From: Rudaea sp.
GTDB taxonomy: Bacteria; Pseudomonadota; Gammaproteobacteria; Xanthomonadales; Rhodanobacteraceae
Length of the DNA: 64,000 nucleotides
Assembly: GCA_031291055.1 (NCBI GenBank)
Contig: JARLJU010000089.1
Coordinates: 1-64,000, forward strand
Direction: 5' to 3'
Positions within the stretch are counted from its first letter, which is position 1; every line of letters begins with the position of its first letter. The position numbers and the translations under genes were made by a program. This document shows positions 1 through 9,250 of the stretch, in pieces. The notes beneath the pieces are model-generated. The model searched no databases. It saw only the letters and a program-made list of their open reading frames with translations, and was not told the origin of the DNA.

Positions 1-274
1 ATTCGCCATCGACGAACTCCATGACGAAATAGGTCTGGCCGGCATCGTCGCCGATGAAATAGATCTGGATGATATGCGGATCGTTGAGTGCGGCCATGCT
101 GCGCGCCTCGCGCAGGAAACGCTCCTTGACGCTTTCGTCGTTGAGCAGCGCCTCGGCCAGCATTTTCACGGCAACGAAACGGTTGAGCGAGGTCTCGTAA
201 GCCTTGTAGACCACGCCCATGCCGCCGCGGCCGAGCATGCCGATGAGATTGTAGGGTCCCAGCTTCGTGTTCAT
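1..274 (-). CDS. Serine/threonine protein kinase, N-terminal part (cut by window edge)
   Basis: Reading the minus strand from an ATG at 274 gives about 91 residues of a Hanks-type Ser/Thr kinase that continues beyond base 1. The glycine-rich ATP loop GRGGMG lies at residues 15-20, followed by VVYKA, and the ATP-anchoring lysine is in VAVKML (Lys37). The start of the C-helix (ERFLREARSMAAL) and the hinge region (FVMEFVDGE) follow. Proteins of this family phosphorylate Ser/Thr residues and often carry C-terminal membrane or sensor domains, which cannot be seen here. It lies 105 bp downstream of the S9 peptidase on the same strand. The kinase call is firm; substrate and signal are unknown. Confidence 0.9.
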   Translation of the reverse strand, partial: MNTKLGPYNLIGMLGRGGMGVVYKAYETSLNRFVAVKMLAEALLNDESVKERFLREARSMAALNDPHIIQIYFIGDDAGQTYFVMEFVDGE

Positions 275-379
275 GATCCGATCCCTGCAGATGCCGCCAT
301 GCAGCCGTGCCACGCTAGCACCGCTTGCTGACAGGCGACTGACGTTGCGACAACGCAGCGCCAGTCGTCCTGAGCGGTT

Positions 380-2893
380 TCAACGCGCGGGCGAGGGATC
401 GGATGACGCGCCGGCGGCCTGTTTGTTCAGGTTCGCCTCGAACAAGCGGTAGATGCGCTTGTATTCGTCCAGCCACGAATCCGCATTGGTGAAGCCGTGG
501 CGGTCGAGCGGATATGGCGAGATCGTGAAGTTGTCCTTGTGCAGCTCGATCAGGCGCTCGTAGAGGCGCATCGAGTCCTCGAACAGCACGTTGTCGTCGA
601 TCACGCCGTGGCAGATGAGCAACGCGTCCTTGAGGCCGGCGGCCAATTCGATCGGCGAGGAGCGCTTGTAGGCGAGCGGGTCAACTTGCGGGCGGTTGAG
701 AATGTCGGCGGTGTAATCGTCGTTGTATTGGGTCCAGTCGGTGACCGGGCGCAAGGCGGCACCGGCGGCGAATTCGCCGGGCGCGCGGAACAGTGCCATC
801 AGGGTCATGAAACCGCCGTAGGAGCCACCGTAGATGCCGACGCGCTGCGGATCGATGTTCCAGTTCTTGACCAGCCAGCCCTTGCCGTCGAGCAGGTCCT
901 CCAGTTCCGGCTGGCCCATCCGCCGGTAGATCGCGTCGCGCCAGTCGCGGCCGTAGCCTTCCGATGCGCGGTAGTCCATGTCCAGCACCAGGTAGCCGTG
1001 CTGCAGCAGCAGGTTGTGGAACATCTGTTCGCGGAAATAATACGGATACTGCTCGTGCACGTTCTGTGTGTAGCCGGCACCATGCACGAACAGCACGGCA
1101 GGATGCTGCGCGGACTTGTCGAAATTCGCCGGCTTGTAGAACTTGGCGTAGATCGCGCCCTTGAAGTGCGTCGACGGCACCTGGACGATTTCCGGCGCCA
1201 CCCATTGCATTGCCTTGTATTGTGGCGTGCGCGTATCGGTCAATTCGCGGGGGGCGCCGGCGCCGTCGGCCGGCGCAACGGCGATCTGCGGTGGAATGTA
1301 GCTGGATGAATGGATGACGAGCAGGTTCGTGCCGTCGTGCGCAAGAGAAAAACCTTCCACGCCCTGGTAATGGGTGATGCGCTGCAGTTCCCCGCCCGCG
1401 GTTGGCACGCGATAGATGTCGTAGGCATACGGGGCTTCGGCATTGCTGCGCAGGTAGAACCAGCGGCCGTCGGTCGACAGCCGTGGGCGCGATACCTCGA
1501 ACTGGCCGTGGGTCAGCGCCTGTGCCTTGGCGCCGGGCGCCTTGGTATACAGCTGCGCATAACCGCTTTCCTCGGAGAGGTACCACAGGGTGTGGCTGTC
1601 GTTTTCCCAGCCGAACTCGTTGAAGCTCCAGTTGATCCAGGCCGGATCGGTCAGACGGTGCTGAGGTATCAGCGCGTGCCTGGCAAAGTCGACGCTGGCG
1701 ATCCAGCGATCCTTGTTGTCGTTCGCGTGCAGTTGCACCGCCGCATTGGCGCCATCGCGCGAAAACTCGATGCCGGCGATCTGCAACTCGCGCTGCTTAG
1801 GCTTGTCTTCGGGTTTTGCCTGCGCGGCCTTATCATGCTTGTCGTGGCTTGACTCATCCTTCTGCGCAAACTCGCCGGCTTTCGCGTTTTCCTCGCGGAT
1901 AGCCTTGAGCGGATCGTCGTGGATGCCCGGAAGATCGTCGTAGGCGAGTTTGCTGCTGCTGTGCGCGACCAGATCGAACAGCCACAACGTCTGCGCTGCC
2001 GGATCGGCGCGACCGACGCGGGTGTGCTCGTCCTCGAATTCCTCGTATCCGGACTCGGTCACGTAGCGGGTGAGCTTGCCCTTCCTGCCTTCGTCGTAGG
2101 CCTTGGGCGCAGTCACTGCCAGCAGCCAGTGCGCATCCGGCGACAGCACGGACTCGACGACCTGGACATCATCGCCCAGCCAGAACGGCAGGGGCGCGCG
2201 CGTCGGATCGCCGCGCTGCATGGACTCGGCGTGCTCGCGCGTCGCCGTCTTGTCGTTGTGGATTTTTTGCAAAGTGGAAAAAATGCGCAATTGCATGTCG
2301 CGCAGGGCGTCGGGCTTTGATTCGGCATCGGGATCTTTTTCGGTCTTCAGCACGGCGGCGGGCGTCGTGACGCCACTGGCCAGGTCATAGACCAGCCAGT
2401 CGTGGCCGGAGCGGAAGCTCAGCTTGTGTCCGTCGGCGGAAAACTGCGGCGCCGTTTCGGTTTCGGCCAAGCGTGTCACCTGGGTCAGATGGCCGCCGGG
2501 CAGATCGCGGAGGAAGATGTCGCCGTTGCGCACGAAGGCGGCATGCGTGTGCGCCTGGTCGTACACGGCGTGGCCGCCGTCGACTGTCGCCATCGCGGCA
2601 GCATCGACGACGCTATCCTTGCCATCGGCGAGGTTGATGCGGTGCAGGTCGCGCACGGGCGAGCCGTTGCGCTTCACGCGGTAGTACACGGCTTGTCCGT
2701 CGAGGCTGAAATGCGGGGCGACGCTGCTGCCCTCGAACGCCTCCGGGACCTCGATCTGGCCGGCAATCCAGTCCGGATCAGCCATGATCTGTTCCAGGGT
2801 CAGGTTTCCCGCCGGTGCAGATGCAGGTTGAGCCAGCGCTGAAGCGAAGACCACCAGGAAAGCGAACGGTGCGGCGACGACAATACGATGCAC
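380..2893 (-). CDS. S9 family prolyl oligopeptidase / dipeptidyl peptidase, secreted
   Basis: A protein of 837 residues with an N-terminal signal peptide (hydrophobic AAPFAFLVVFASALAQP). A beta-propeller WD40-like domain (about residues 40-590) is followed by an alpha/beta-hydrolase domain. The catalytic triad is visible: Ser691 in GGSYGGF, Asp766/767 in DDNVLFEDS and His799 in DRHGFT. S9 enzymes cleave peptides, often after proline, and in this group act in the periplasm. I chose the GTG start at 2893 because GAGGAA sits just upstream and it places the signal peptide at the N-terminus. An ATG at 2926 is the alternative. The much longer upstream open frame, reaching 3649, runs antisense through the carboxylesterase gene and is not real. 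Confidence 0.9.
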   Translation of the reverse strand: MHRIVVAAPFAFLVVFASALAQPASAPAGNLTLEQIMADPDWIAGQIEVPEAFEGSSVAPHFSLDGQAVYYRVKRNGSPVRDLHRINLADGKDSVVDAAAMATVDGGHAVYDQAHTHAAFVRNGDIFLRDLPGGHLTQVTRLAETETAPQFSADGHKLSFRSGHDWLVYDLASGVTTPAAVLKTEKDPDAESKPDALRDMQLRIFSTLQKIHNDKTATREHAESMQRGDPTRAPLPFWLGDDVQVVESVLSPDAHWLLAVTAPKAYDEGRKGKLTRYVTESGYEEFEDEHTRVGRADPAAQTLWLFDLVAHSSSKLAYDDLPGIHDDPLKAIREENAKAGEFAQKDESSHDKHDKAAQAKPEDKPKQRELQIAGIEFSRDGANAAVQLHANDNKDRWIASVDFARHALIPQHRLTDPAWINWSFNEFGWENDSHTLWYLSEESGYAQLYTKAPGAKAQALTHGQFEVSRPRLSTDGRWFYLRSNAEAPYAYDIYRVPTAGGELQRITHYQGVEGFSLAHDGTNLLVIHSSSYIPPQIAVAPADGAGAPRELTDTRTPQYKAMQWVAPEIVQVPSTHFKGAIYAKFYKPANFDKSAQHPAVLFVHGAGYTQNVHEQYPYYFREQMFHNLLLQHGYLVLDMDYRASEGYGRDWRDAIYRRMGQPELEDLLDGKGWLVKNWNIDPQRVGIYGGSYGGFMTLMALFRAPGEFAAGAALRPVTDWTQYNDDYTADILNRPQVDPLAYKRSSPIELAAGLKDALLICHGVIDDNVLFEDSMRLYERLIELHKDNFTISPYPLDRHGFTNADSWLDEYKRIYRLFEANLNKQAAGASSDPSPAR

Positions 2894-3046
2894 GGCGGTT
2901 CCTCGCGAACGAAAGACGTGCAGCATAGCCAAGCGCGGCGCCTTGGCAAGCGCCCGAAAGTCATGGCGAGCGCGCGAAAAGCTATGGCGGCGGCGCGCCG
3001 AATGCGGCACCATCGCGCGATCGCCAGCGCAGAACGGAACCCAACG

Positions 3047-3709
3047 ATGGCCTTGCCCTGCATCGAGATCGAAACCGCGCCGAATCCGCGTCACGCGGTG
3101 ATCTGGCTGCACGGCCTGGGTGCCGATGGCCACGATTTCGAGCCCATCGTGCCCGAACTCGTCGATCGCGCGTGGCCAGCGTTGCGTTTCGTTTTTCCGA
3201 ACGCGCCGATGCGGCCGATCACGATCAATGGTGGCATGTCGATGCGCGCCTGGTACGACATTTCCGGGCAGGAGATCGCGCAGCGCCAGGACGAAGCCGG
3301 CATCCGCGCCTCGATCGGCCTGCTCGACGAACTGATCGCGCGCGAAGTCGCACGCGGCGTGCCCGGTGAAAACATCCTGCTGGCCGGTTTTTCGCAGGGC
3401 GGCGCAATCGTGCTGAGTGGCGGTATCCGTCACCCCCGACGGCTGGGCGGCATTATCGCTTTGTCGACGTACTTGCCGATGGCCGAGAAGACCGACGCCG
3501 AGATCAGCGCCGCGAATCGTTCGACGCCGCTGTTCATGGCGCATGGCAAGCTCGATCCGACCATCTCGCAGGCGCTCGGCGAAATGAGCCGCGAGTATCT
3601 TGTGCAGCGCGGCTATGGTGTCGAATGGCACAGTTACCCGATGGCGCATCAGGTGTGCGCAGAAGAAGTCGCTGACCTCAGACGCTGGATCGGCGCGCGT
3701 CTAATCTGA
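3047..3709 (+). CDS. Carboxylesterase / acyl-protein thioesterase-like alpha/beta hydrolase
   Basis: A protein of 220 residues, the usual length for the phospholipase/carboxylesterase family (PF02230: EstB, YpfH, acyl-protein thioesterase). It begins with the typical strand and oxyanion region VIWLHGLGADGHDF. The nucleophile is Ser116 in GFSQGG, and the catalytic His is near the end in YPMAHQVCAEE. Members hydrolyse short carboxylic esters or lysophospholipids in the cytoplasm; the substrate here is not deducible. It has no signal peptide. It is transcribed divergently from the S9 peptidase across 153 bp and stops 17 bp before the histidine kinase gene, so read-through into algZ-algR-hemC is possible. 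Confidence 0.9.
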   Translation: MALPCIEIETAPNPRHAVIWLHGLGADGHDFEPIVPELVDRAWPALRFVFPNAPMRPITINGGMSMRAWYDISGQEIAQRQDEAGIRASIGLLDELIAREVARGVPGENILLAGFSQGGAIVLSGGIRHPRRLGGIIALSTYLPMAEKTDAEISAANRSTPLFMAHGKLDPTISQALGEMSREYLVQRGYGVEWHSYPMAHQVCAEEVADLRRWIGARLI

Positions 3710-3726
3710 AGACCGCCGGTTTCGCC

Positions 3727-4803
3727 ATGAACCCAGCGCGACCTACGCCAACAACCCGAAGCCCGGCCGCGCTGCCGAACTGGCTGCCGGATTTCTGCAG
3801 TCTGCCGGTGCTGTTTGCGGTGATGGTGGTAGCCGAACTGCTGGTATTGGTCATTCTGATCGCGCCGAGCGACGAGTCGCGTCCGCTGCTGCCGCGCCTG
3901 GCCACGGCCAGTGTGTTCGTGCAGTGGCTGGCCCTGGTTTGCGCCGTGTGCCTGTGCAAGCTGCGTCCGCAACTGGAAAAGCTCACGCCCTGGCTGGGCG
4001 TGCTGATGGCGTACGCGCTGATGCTCACGGTCACCCTCGTCGGCAGCGCGCTGGTATTTGCCATCGACCAGCAACTCGGGCTCGGGCTGACCTTGCCCGC
4101 GCAGTTCCAGGCACGTTTCGTCTGGCGCAGCGCGACCTTGTGCGCGCTGATCGGCGCGGCCCTGCTGCGTTACTTCTATGTGTTCGAACAGTGGCGGGTG
4201 CGCGTGCGTGCCGAGAGCAAGGCGCGTTTCGAGGCTCTGCAGGCACGCATCCGCCCGCATTTCCTGTTCAACAGCATGAACACGATCGCCAGCCTGATCC
4301 CGAGCCGGCCGCAGGACGCCGAGCGCGCGATCGAGGACCTGTCTGACCTGTTCCGCGCCGCGCTCGGCAACGACACCGCGTGCAGGACGCTCGGCGAGGA
4401 GCTGGACCTTGTACGGCGTTATCTGGACATAGAAAAGCTGCGCCTGGGCGAGCGCCTGCGCGTGGAAATGGACGTGGCAGCGCTGCCTGCCGATCTGCCG
4501 ATGCCGGCCCTGCTGCTGCAGCCGCTCGTGGAAAACGCGGTGTATCACGGCATCCAGCAGTTGCCTGAAGGCGGCACCGTGACCATTCGCGGCCGACGTC
4601 TGGACGACGCCGTGGAGATCGTGATCCACAATCCCTGTCCACCCGCAGGTTCGCGTGCCGCCGGTCGCCACGGCATGGCGTTGATGAACACGCAGGCGCG
4701 CATCGAGTACCATTTCGGGCGGCGCGGTACGCTCACGGTCGCCGCCGGCGCCGCCGATTTCGCCTGCACGGTAAGGGTGCCTGATGAAAGTCCTGATCGT
4801 TGA
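3727..4803 (+). CDS. algZ: AlgZ/FimS-type sensor histidine kinase (LytS family)
   Basis: A protein of 358 residues. Four hydrophobic segments occupy roughly residues 20-155, followed by a His_kinase domain (PF06580). The phosphoaccepting His178 sits in IRPHFLFNSMN, the hallmark of this non-orthodox kinase family, and an N-box LVENAVYHG follows. The final glycine box is weak (GRHGMALMNTQARIEYHF), as is usual for AlgZ/FimS proteins. The stop overlaps the start of the LytTR response regulator by 20 bp, and hemC follows, the same order as algZ-algR-hemC in Pseudomonas. By family it should phosphorylate or control AlgR, which affects motility, virulence or exopolysaccharide genes. The kinase call is firm; the symbol rests on synteny. 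Confidence 0.87.
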   Translation: MNPARPTPTTRSPAALPNWLPDFCSLPVLFAVMVVAELLVLVILIAPSDESRPLLPRLATASVFVQWLALVCAVCLCKLRPQLEKLTPWLGVLMAYALMLTVTLVGSALVFAIDQQLGLGLTLPAQFQARFVWRSATLCALIGAALLRYFYVFEQWRVRVRAESKARFEALQARIRPHFLFNSMNTIASLIPSRPQDAERAIEDLSDLFRAALGNDTACRTLGEELDLVRRYLDIEKLRLGERLRVEMDVAALPADLPMPALLLQPLVENAVYHGIQQLPEGGTVTIRGRRLDDAVEIVIHNPCPPAGSRAAGRHGMALMNTQARIEYHFGRRGTLTVAAGAADFACTVRVPDESPDR

Positions 4804-5518
4804 CGACGAGCCGCTGGCGCGCGAACGACTCGCCGCATTGTTGCGCGAATGTGGAAATGTGGAAATTGTCGGCGAGGCCGGTAATGGCCGCGAAGCGGTC
4901 GAGGCGGCTGCAACGCTCGCAGCGGAACTGGTACTGCTCGACATCCGCATGCCGCTGATGGATGGTCTGGAGGCGGCGCGGCATATGGCCGACTTCGACA
5001 AGCCGCCGGCCGTGATTTTCTGCACTGCCTATGACGAACACGCGCTGGCCGCCTTCGAGGCGCATGCGGTCGACTACCTGGTAAAGCCGATCCGGCGCGA
5101 GCGCCTGCAGGCGGCACTCGAACGCGCACGCCGATTCGGCGCACCCCGGCTCGCCCAGGTACAGGCGGCCAGCGGTGCGCCATCGCGGCGCAGCCACTTG
5201 TGCGCGCGCGTGCGCGGCAATCTCGTGCTGGTACTGGTAGCCGATATCCATTACCTGCTGGCCGAAGACAAGTATGTCGTCGTGCACCACGCCGGCGGCG
5301 AGGTGCTGGTCGAGGAGGCGCTGAAGTCGCTGGAAACCGAATTCGCCGAGCGCTTCGTGCGCATCCACCGCAATTGCCTGATCGCGCGCGAGCGTCTGGT
5401 TGGGCTCACGCGCGGTACCGATGGCCGCATCTTCGCCCAACTCGGCGGCGTGGCGACGCTGCTGGAAGTCAGCCGGCGCAACCTGCCGGGACTGCGCAAG
5501 CTGGTGCGGCATCTGTAG
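4784..5518 (+). CDS. algR: AlgR-type LytTR response regulator
   Basis: A protein of 244 residues. The N-terminal receiver domain (about 1-118) has the acidic pair VDDEP, the phosphoacceptor Asp53 in LLDIRMPLMDG and Lys in YLVKPI. A LytTR DNA-binding domain (about 140-242) contains HRNCLIAR and ends at the C-terminus. It is translationally coupled to the upstream kinase by a 20 bp overlap. AlgR-type regulators bind direct repeats upstream of motility or exopolysaccharide genes. The neighbouring hemC gene starts 85 bp downstream and may be co-transcribed. Family assignment is certain; regulon content is not visible here. Confidence 0.9.
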   Translation: MKVLIVDDEPLARERLAALLRECGNVEIVGEAGNGREAVEAAATLAAELVLLDIRMPLMDGLEAARHMADFDKPPAVIFCTAYDEHALAAFEAHAVDYLVKPIRRERLQAALERARRFGAPRLAQVQAASGAPSRRSHLCARVRGNLVLVLVADIHYLLAEDKYVVVHHAGGEVLVEEALKSLETEFAERFVRIHRNCLIARERLVGLTRGTDGRIFAQLGGVATLLEVSRRNLPGLRKLVRHL

Positions 5519-5603
5519 GGATTGCGGGGCGCAGGGCAGAAATCCGCGCGTCGGCTGCGTTTGCTTTTTTAGCGTCTGAAGAGATTTTTCCCGGAATCAC
5601 GAC

Positions 5604-6560
5604 ATGGCCCTTGTTTCCTCCACCCCCCAGCCCCCAGCCCTCAGCCCGCGCACACCCGTGCGCATTGCCACACGCCAGAGCGCGCTGGCCCTGTGGCAGG
5701 CCGAGTACGTCGCGACGCGCTTGCGCGCAGCGCATCCGGGCCTTGAGGTCGAACTGGTGCCCATGACCACGCGCGGCGACCAGATCGTCGACCGGCCGCT
5801 GTCAGAAATCGGCGGCAAAGGGCTTTTCCTCAAGGAACTGGAAGTGGCGATGATCGAACGCCAGGCGGATATCGCCGTGCATTCGTTCAAGGACATGCCG
5901 ATGGATCTGGAAACCGGCTTCGCGATCGGCGCGGTGCTCGAGCGCGCCGATGCGGCAGACGCGTTCGTCTCTGTACACTATGCGCGCTTGGATACTTTGC
6001 CGCAAAATGCGCGTGTGGGGACCTCGTCGCTGCGCCGTCAGGCCCAGCTCAAGGCCCTGCGTCCGGATCTGCTGACACTCGACGTGCGCGGCAACGTCAA
6101 TACACGGCTGAAAAAACTTGATGCCGGCGAGTACGACGCGATCGTGCTTGCCTGTGCGGGCCTCGAACGCCTGGGACTTGCGGCACGCATACGCAGCCGG
6201 CTGGACGCACCGATGTGGCTGCCGGCGGCGGCACAGGGTGCGATTGCAGTCGAGCAGCGCGCCGGCGACGCGCGCGCTGCGGCGTTGCTGGCGCCGCTGA
6301 ACGACGCCGACACTGCGCGTTGCGTCGCCGCTGAGCGCGCGTTGACGCGGCATCTGCAGGGCAATTGTCAGGTCCCCATCGCTGCGTTCTGCATCGAGAC
6401 CGAACACGGCCTGCATCTTTCAGGGCTGGTCGGCGATGCCGCCAGCGGAACTCTGGTGCGCGCCGACAGCGAAGGTGCTCGAAATGCGCCCGAAGCGCTG
6501 GGCCGGCAGGTTGCCGAACAGTTGCTTGCGCTCGGAGCGGGCGTTTTGCTCGGCCGTTGA
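5604..6560 (+). CDS. hemC: Hydroxymethylbilane synthase (porphobilinogen deaminase)
   Basis: A protein of 318 residues. It condenses four porphobilinogens into hydroxymethylbilane in tetrapyrrole (heme, siroheme) synthesis, in the cytoplasm. Diagnostic motifs are [14 protein letters not shown] near the N-terminus, [11 protein letters not shown], catalytic Asp97 in VHSFKDMP, the arginine-rich [11 protein letters not shown], and Cys255 in [10 protein letters not shown], which carries the dipyrromethane cofactor. The N-terminal extension of about 18 residues is Pro/Ser-rich, so an internal start is possible. It follows algR, as in Pseudomonas. Unlike there, hemD does not follow: a convergent DUF481 gene does. 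Confidence 0.97.
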   Translation: MALVSSTPQPPALSPRTPVRIATRQSALALWQAEYVATRLRAAHPGLEVELVPMTTRGDQIVDRPLSEIGGKGLFLKELEVAMIERQADIAVHSFKDMPMDLETGFAIGAVLERADAADAFVSVHYARLDTLPQNARVGTSSLRRQAQLKALRPDLLTLDVRGNVNTRLKKLDAGEYDAIVLACAGLERLGLAARIRSRLDAPMWLPAAAQGAIAVEQRAGDARAAALLAPLNDADTARCVAAERALTRHLQGNCQVPIAAFCIETEHGLHLSGLVGDAASGTLVRADSEGARNAPEALGRQVAEQLLALGAGVLLGR

Positions 6561-6564
6561 AAAA

Positions 6565-6590
6565 CAACGGGCCCGCAGACGGGCCCGTTG
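6565..6590. terminator. Bidirectional intrinsic terminator between hemC and DUF481 gene
   Basis: A perfect 11 bp GC-rich stem (6565-6575 with 6580-6590) closes a 4 nt loop. On the minus strand it is followed by a run of four T, which suits termination of the DUF481 transcript. It also lies 5 bp after the hemC stop, between convergent genes. Confidence 0.85.
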
Positions 6591-6615
6591 TGCCTGCAGA
6601 ACCAGGGAGCGGAGA

Positions 6616-7410
6616 TCAGAAGCCGTAGACCAGGTTCGTCGTCAGCAACTGGTCGGTCTTCTTGAAGCCAAGTTCCACTTCCGAGTTGTGGCGGATCTGA
6701 TAACCGACCTTCAACGCCAGCTTGTCGCTCATCTTCACCTGCAACCCGGCGTCGTTCTGGATGAACTTGTCGCCGCTGCCGGCTTCGACCAGGAACGACT
6801 CCACGAACGATACGGTGTCACTGAAGTTGTGCTTGTAGTCGATCTTGCCGCGCGCGACGACGTTGCTGTCGGAATCGGGCTTCACCGTAAGCAGCGCCGG
6901 TGGCGGCGTCGGATTGATCACGTTGAACGAGGTGGCTTGCACTACCTTGTAGCCCGGGCCGATTTCGAAGGCCAGTTCGTCGCTGGCATTCTTGAGCACC
7001 TGATAGCCGTAGCCGATCGAAGCGATGTACTGGTACTGGTAGGGCGAGAATTCGTCGTGCTCGTAGCGCAGTGCGCCGACAATGTAACTGCGGTCGTCAA
7101 GCTTGTAGCCAGCGGAGGCGCCGGCTTCATAGCGGTTGGCGGTCAGGTCGTAGCTGGAACCGCCACCGGCGTTTGCCACGTTCGCCTTGTTGCGCAAGGC
7201 GGTCAGGTAGAAATCATCCTTCCAGCGATCGTCGTTGAATTTCAGATCCAGCTTGGCATTCAGGTTCTGCGACTTGGTATTGCCGCTGGCGACGGAAAGG
7301 CCGGCCTCTCCGCTTCCGGACCAGCCCTCGGGTGGCGGTGGTGGATCGGCGGCGAACGCTGCCAATGGCAGAGCACACAGGATGGCAGACGCAAGCAATT
7401 GTGTTTTCAC
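6616..7410 (-). CDS. DUF481 outer-membrane beta-barrel protein
   Basis: A protein of 264 residues with a clear signal peptide (LLASAILCALPLAAFA), then a short proline run. The rest is alternating amphipathic strands rich in Tyr, Lys and Asp, ending in a terminal phenylalanine (LVYGF), the usual signal for BAM-assembled barrels. The features GEAGLSVASGN and LALKVGYQIRHN match the DUF481 / salt-induced outer membrane family (YdiY-like), whose function is poorly defined. The start is GTG with a strong GAGGAGAG ribosome-binding site. It stands alone, convergent with hemC, and ends in a shared terminator. Confidence 0.88.
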   Translation of the reverse strand: MKTQLLASAILCALPLAAFAADPPPPPEGWSGSGEAGLSVASGNTKSQNLNAKLDLKFNDDRWKDDFYLTALRNKANVANAGGGSSYDLTANRYEAGASAGYKLDDRSYIVGALRYEHDEFSPYQYQYIASIGYGYQVLKNASDELAFEIGPGYKVVQATSFNVINPTPPPALLTVKPDSDSNVVARGKIDYKHNFSDTVSFVESFLVEAGSGDKFIQNDAGLQVKMSDKLALKVGYQIRHNSEVELGFKKTDQLLTTNLVYGF

Positions 7411-7486
7411 GGGTTCTCTCCTCGATTATTTTGGCTCTGCTGCACTGCAGCAGGCGCGCATTGTAATCGTGGATTTTGCGCAAAAC

Positions 7487-7502
7487 CTGAACTTTTGTTC
7501 AG
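7487..7502 (-). terminator. Weak hairpin downstream of the soe operon
   Basis: A 6 bp inverted repeat CTGAAC/GTTCAG with a 4 nt loop lies 39 bp past the soeC stop. On the minus strand it is followed by a T-containing tract (GTTTTG). The stem is short and AT-rich, so termination is plausible but weak. It may instead belong to the upstream region of the DUF481 gene. Confidence 0.35.
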
Positions 7503-7540
7503 TTTCGCAGCGAGGGATTACGCATTGGCAATCGCCGGGT

Positions 7541-8488
7541 TTAAGCGCGGTAATACAGCATCACGACGTGGCGCGCTTCGGCGAAAAACAGCCAGCGCTC
7601 GACAAAGATGCCGAGAATTCCGGCGAGAAACGCCGCACCTGAACTTGCCGCCGTCAGCGCGGGCCACGCCAGGGCGATGACGGCGAAGAAGACAGGAACG
7701 GCGCCAAATAAAATCAGGCTGATGATGCGCAGCCGAGCCGAATGCTTGCGCGCCAGAACAAAGCCCATCTCGCGCGTCAGGTAGTTTTCCTCGGTGTGCG
7801 GCCATTCGACGCTGCGGACTTGTCCGAAGCGGCCAAGCCCGGTGGCCGATTCCGTGGTGGCCGGGTGGTGGGTCGTATCGATGAAATGCCAGTACCTGTA
7901 CTTCAGGATGGCGCACCCCAGTGCCAGCATGACGATGAACAGAAGCAAGCTCCGATGGACCAGCGGATCACGGGCTCCGATGATCAGCGCGTGCAGCATC
8001 CACAGGCAACTGGCGCCCCCGAGCAATGCGAACAGCAGATATCCCGGAAGCACATAGGCGTTGTGCCACGCGTGTACGGTTTTCAGCGACGTATAAATTC
8101 CCGACGTGCAGTAGACGGTGACTGTGGCCGTGATGGCGAGTGCAGCACCGAGCGCCCGCAGCACGCCCGCGTCGGCTCCGCGCCACAGGCACCCCGCCAG
8201 CGCCAGCAGCGGCATGAAGCTGCAGATCGCGGCCACGCCCTCGCGCGACAACCACGAACTGCGCCACTGGGTGAACGCGCGCCAGGCACGTTGCGGCTGG
8301 CCCAGATGCAGCAGGGACGATGCCAGCCCGGCGACGGCGAAAAGCATGCCGGCGGCCAGCATCGCCAGTGCTTCGCTGCGATTGATGATCTGCGGATCAA
8401 CCGCCAGTCCGACGCCGAGCAGGAACAGCAATCCGTAGCCGCTGCCGGAAACGACGGTGAAGAAGACGACAGACAGGGCAGGATGCAT
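7541..8488 (-). CDS. soeC: DmsC/SoeC-like membrane anchor subunit of molybdenum oxidoreductase
   Basis: A protein of 315 residues with about eight hydrophobic segments, starting MHPALSVVFFTVVSGSGYG as DmsC-family anchors do. HLGQP (SSLLHLGQPQRAWRAF) is the typical DmsC loop motif. It anchors the catalytic and iron-sulfur subunits to the inner membrane and exchanges electrons with the quinone pool. It starts 9 bp after the stop of the ferredoxin subunit, so it is last in the operon. I assign it to the Soe type because the catalytic subunit lacks a Tat signal. A generic DMSO-reductase anchor is the alternative. Confidence 0.75.
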   Translation of the reverse strand: MHPALSVVFFTVVSGSGYGLLFLLGVGLAVDPQIINRSEALAMLAAGMLFAVAGLASSLLHLGQPQRAWRAFTQWRSSWLSREGVAAICSFMPLLALAGCLWRGADAGVLRALGAALAITATVTVYCTSGIYTSLKTVHAWHNAYVLPGYLLFALLGGASCLWMLHALIIGARDPLVHRSLLLFIVMLALGCAILKYRYWHFIDTTHHPATTESATGLGRFGQVRSVEWPHTEENYLTREMGFVLARKHSARLRIISLILFGAVPVFFAVIALAWPALTAASSGAAFLAGILGIFVERWLFFAEARHVVMLYYRA

Positions 8489-8497
8489 GCGGCGTTC

Positions 8498-9250
8498 TCA
8501 GCGCGACAAAAGCTTGTCCATCCAGCGCAGCAACGGCGACGCGGTGGAGAAATCCATCTTTTCTTCCCGCGGCGTTGCCGCTTCCGATGCGCTGCCATCA
8601 CGGCGCGGACGCGGCGAAAGATATTTGTTCACCGGCCTGTAGCCCATCTCGGGCATCAGATCGTAGCCCTCGCGAACGGCGACCAGTCTGGACACGGCCG
8701 AATCCGGATCACCCAGATCGCCGAAATGCCGTGCGCGCGTGGGGCACGCCATTACGCAGGCGGGCTGGCGGTCGATCTCCTCGAAACTCTCGTTGTAGAT
8801 GCGGTCAACACACAAAGTGCACTTTTGCATGACACCGCGCTGTTCGCTGAACTCGCGCGCGCCATAGGCGCAGGCCCAGGCGCACAACTGGCAGCCGATG
8901 CATTTGTCCGCGTCGACCAGGACGATGCCGTCCTCGGCGCGCTTGTAGCTGGCGCCGGTCGGGCATACCGTCACGCAATCCGGCGTTTCGCAGTGCAGGC
9001 ACGAGCGCGGAAAATGCACCGTCATCGGCGCTTTGTCCTTCTGCGCGGGTTCGACTTCGTAGGTGTGCACGCGGTTGAACCAGACGCCAAGCGGTTCCTT
9101 GCCGTAGGGATTTTCGTCCGGCAGCGGCCCGAACTGGCCGCCGTCGTTCCATTCCTTGCACGCCACCGCGCAGGCATGGCAGCCGACGCAGATATCCAGG
9201 TCGATGACGAGACCGAGCTTTTTTGGGGTGGCTGGCGGCAGCATGGTCAT
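8498..9250 (-). CDS. soeB: Four-cluster [4Fe-4S] ferredoxin subunit (DmsB/SoeB-like)
   Basis: A protein of 250 residues with four cysteine groups: ICVGCHACAVACKEW, CLHCETPDCVTVCPTGAS, KCIGCQLCAWACAYGA and KCTLCVDRI with CVMACPTRARHFGD. This is the arrangement of the electron-transfer subunits of DmsABC, PsrABC and SoeABC complexes. It passes electrons between the molybdenum subunit and the membrane anchor. Its ATG overlaps the stop of the SLC13 gene by 4 bp (ATGA), so it is translationally coupled to the transporter, an unusual partner. It has no signal peptide or twin-arginine motif, consistent with a cytoplasmic location. Confidence 0.8.
   Translation of the reverse strand: MTMLPPATPKKLGLVIDLDICVGCHACAVACKEWNDGGQFGPLPDENPYGKEPLGVWFNRVHTYEVEPAQKDKAPMTVHFPRSCLHCETPDCVTVCPTGASYKRAEDGIVLVDADKCIGCQLCAWACAYGAREFSEQRGVMQKCTLCVDRIYNESFEEIDRQPACVMACPTRARHFGDLGDPDSAVSRLVAVREGYDLMPEMGYRPVNKYLSPRPRRDGSASEAATPREEKMDFSTASPLLRWMDKLLSR

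Noticed and set aside
2894-3649. Extended start for the S9 peptidase at 3649
   Set aside because: The extra 252 residues are antisense to the carboxylesterase gene and the signal peptide would be internal. The GTG at 2893 has a good ribosome site.
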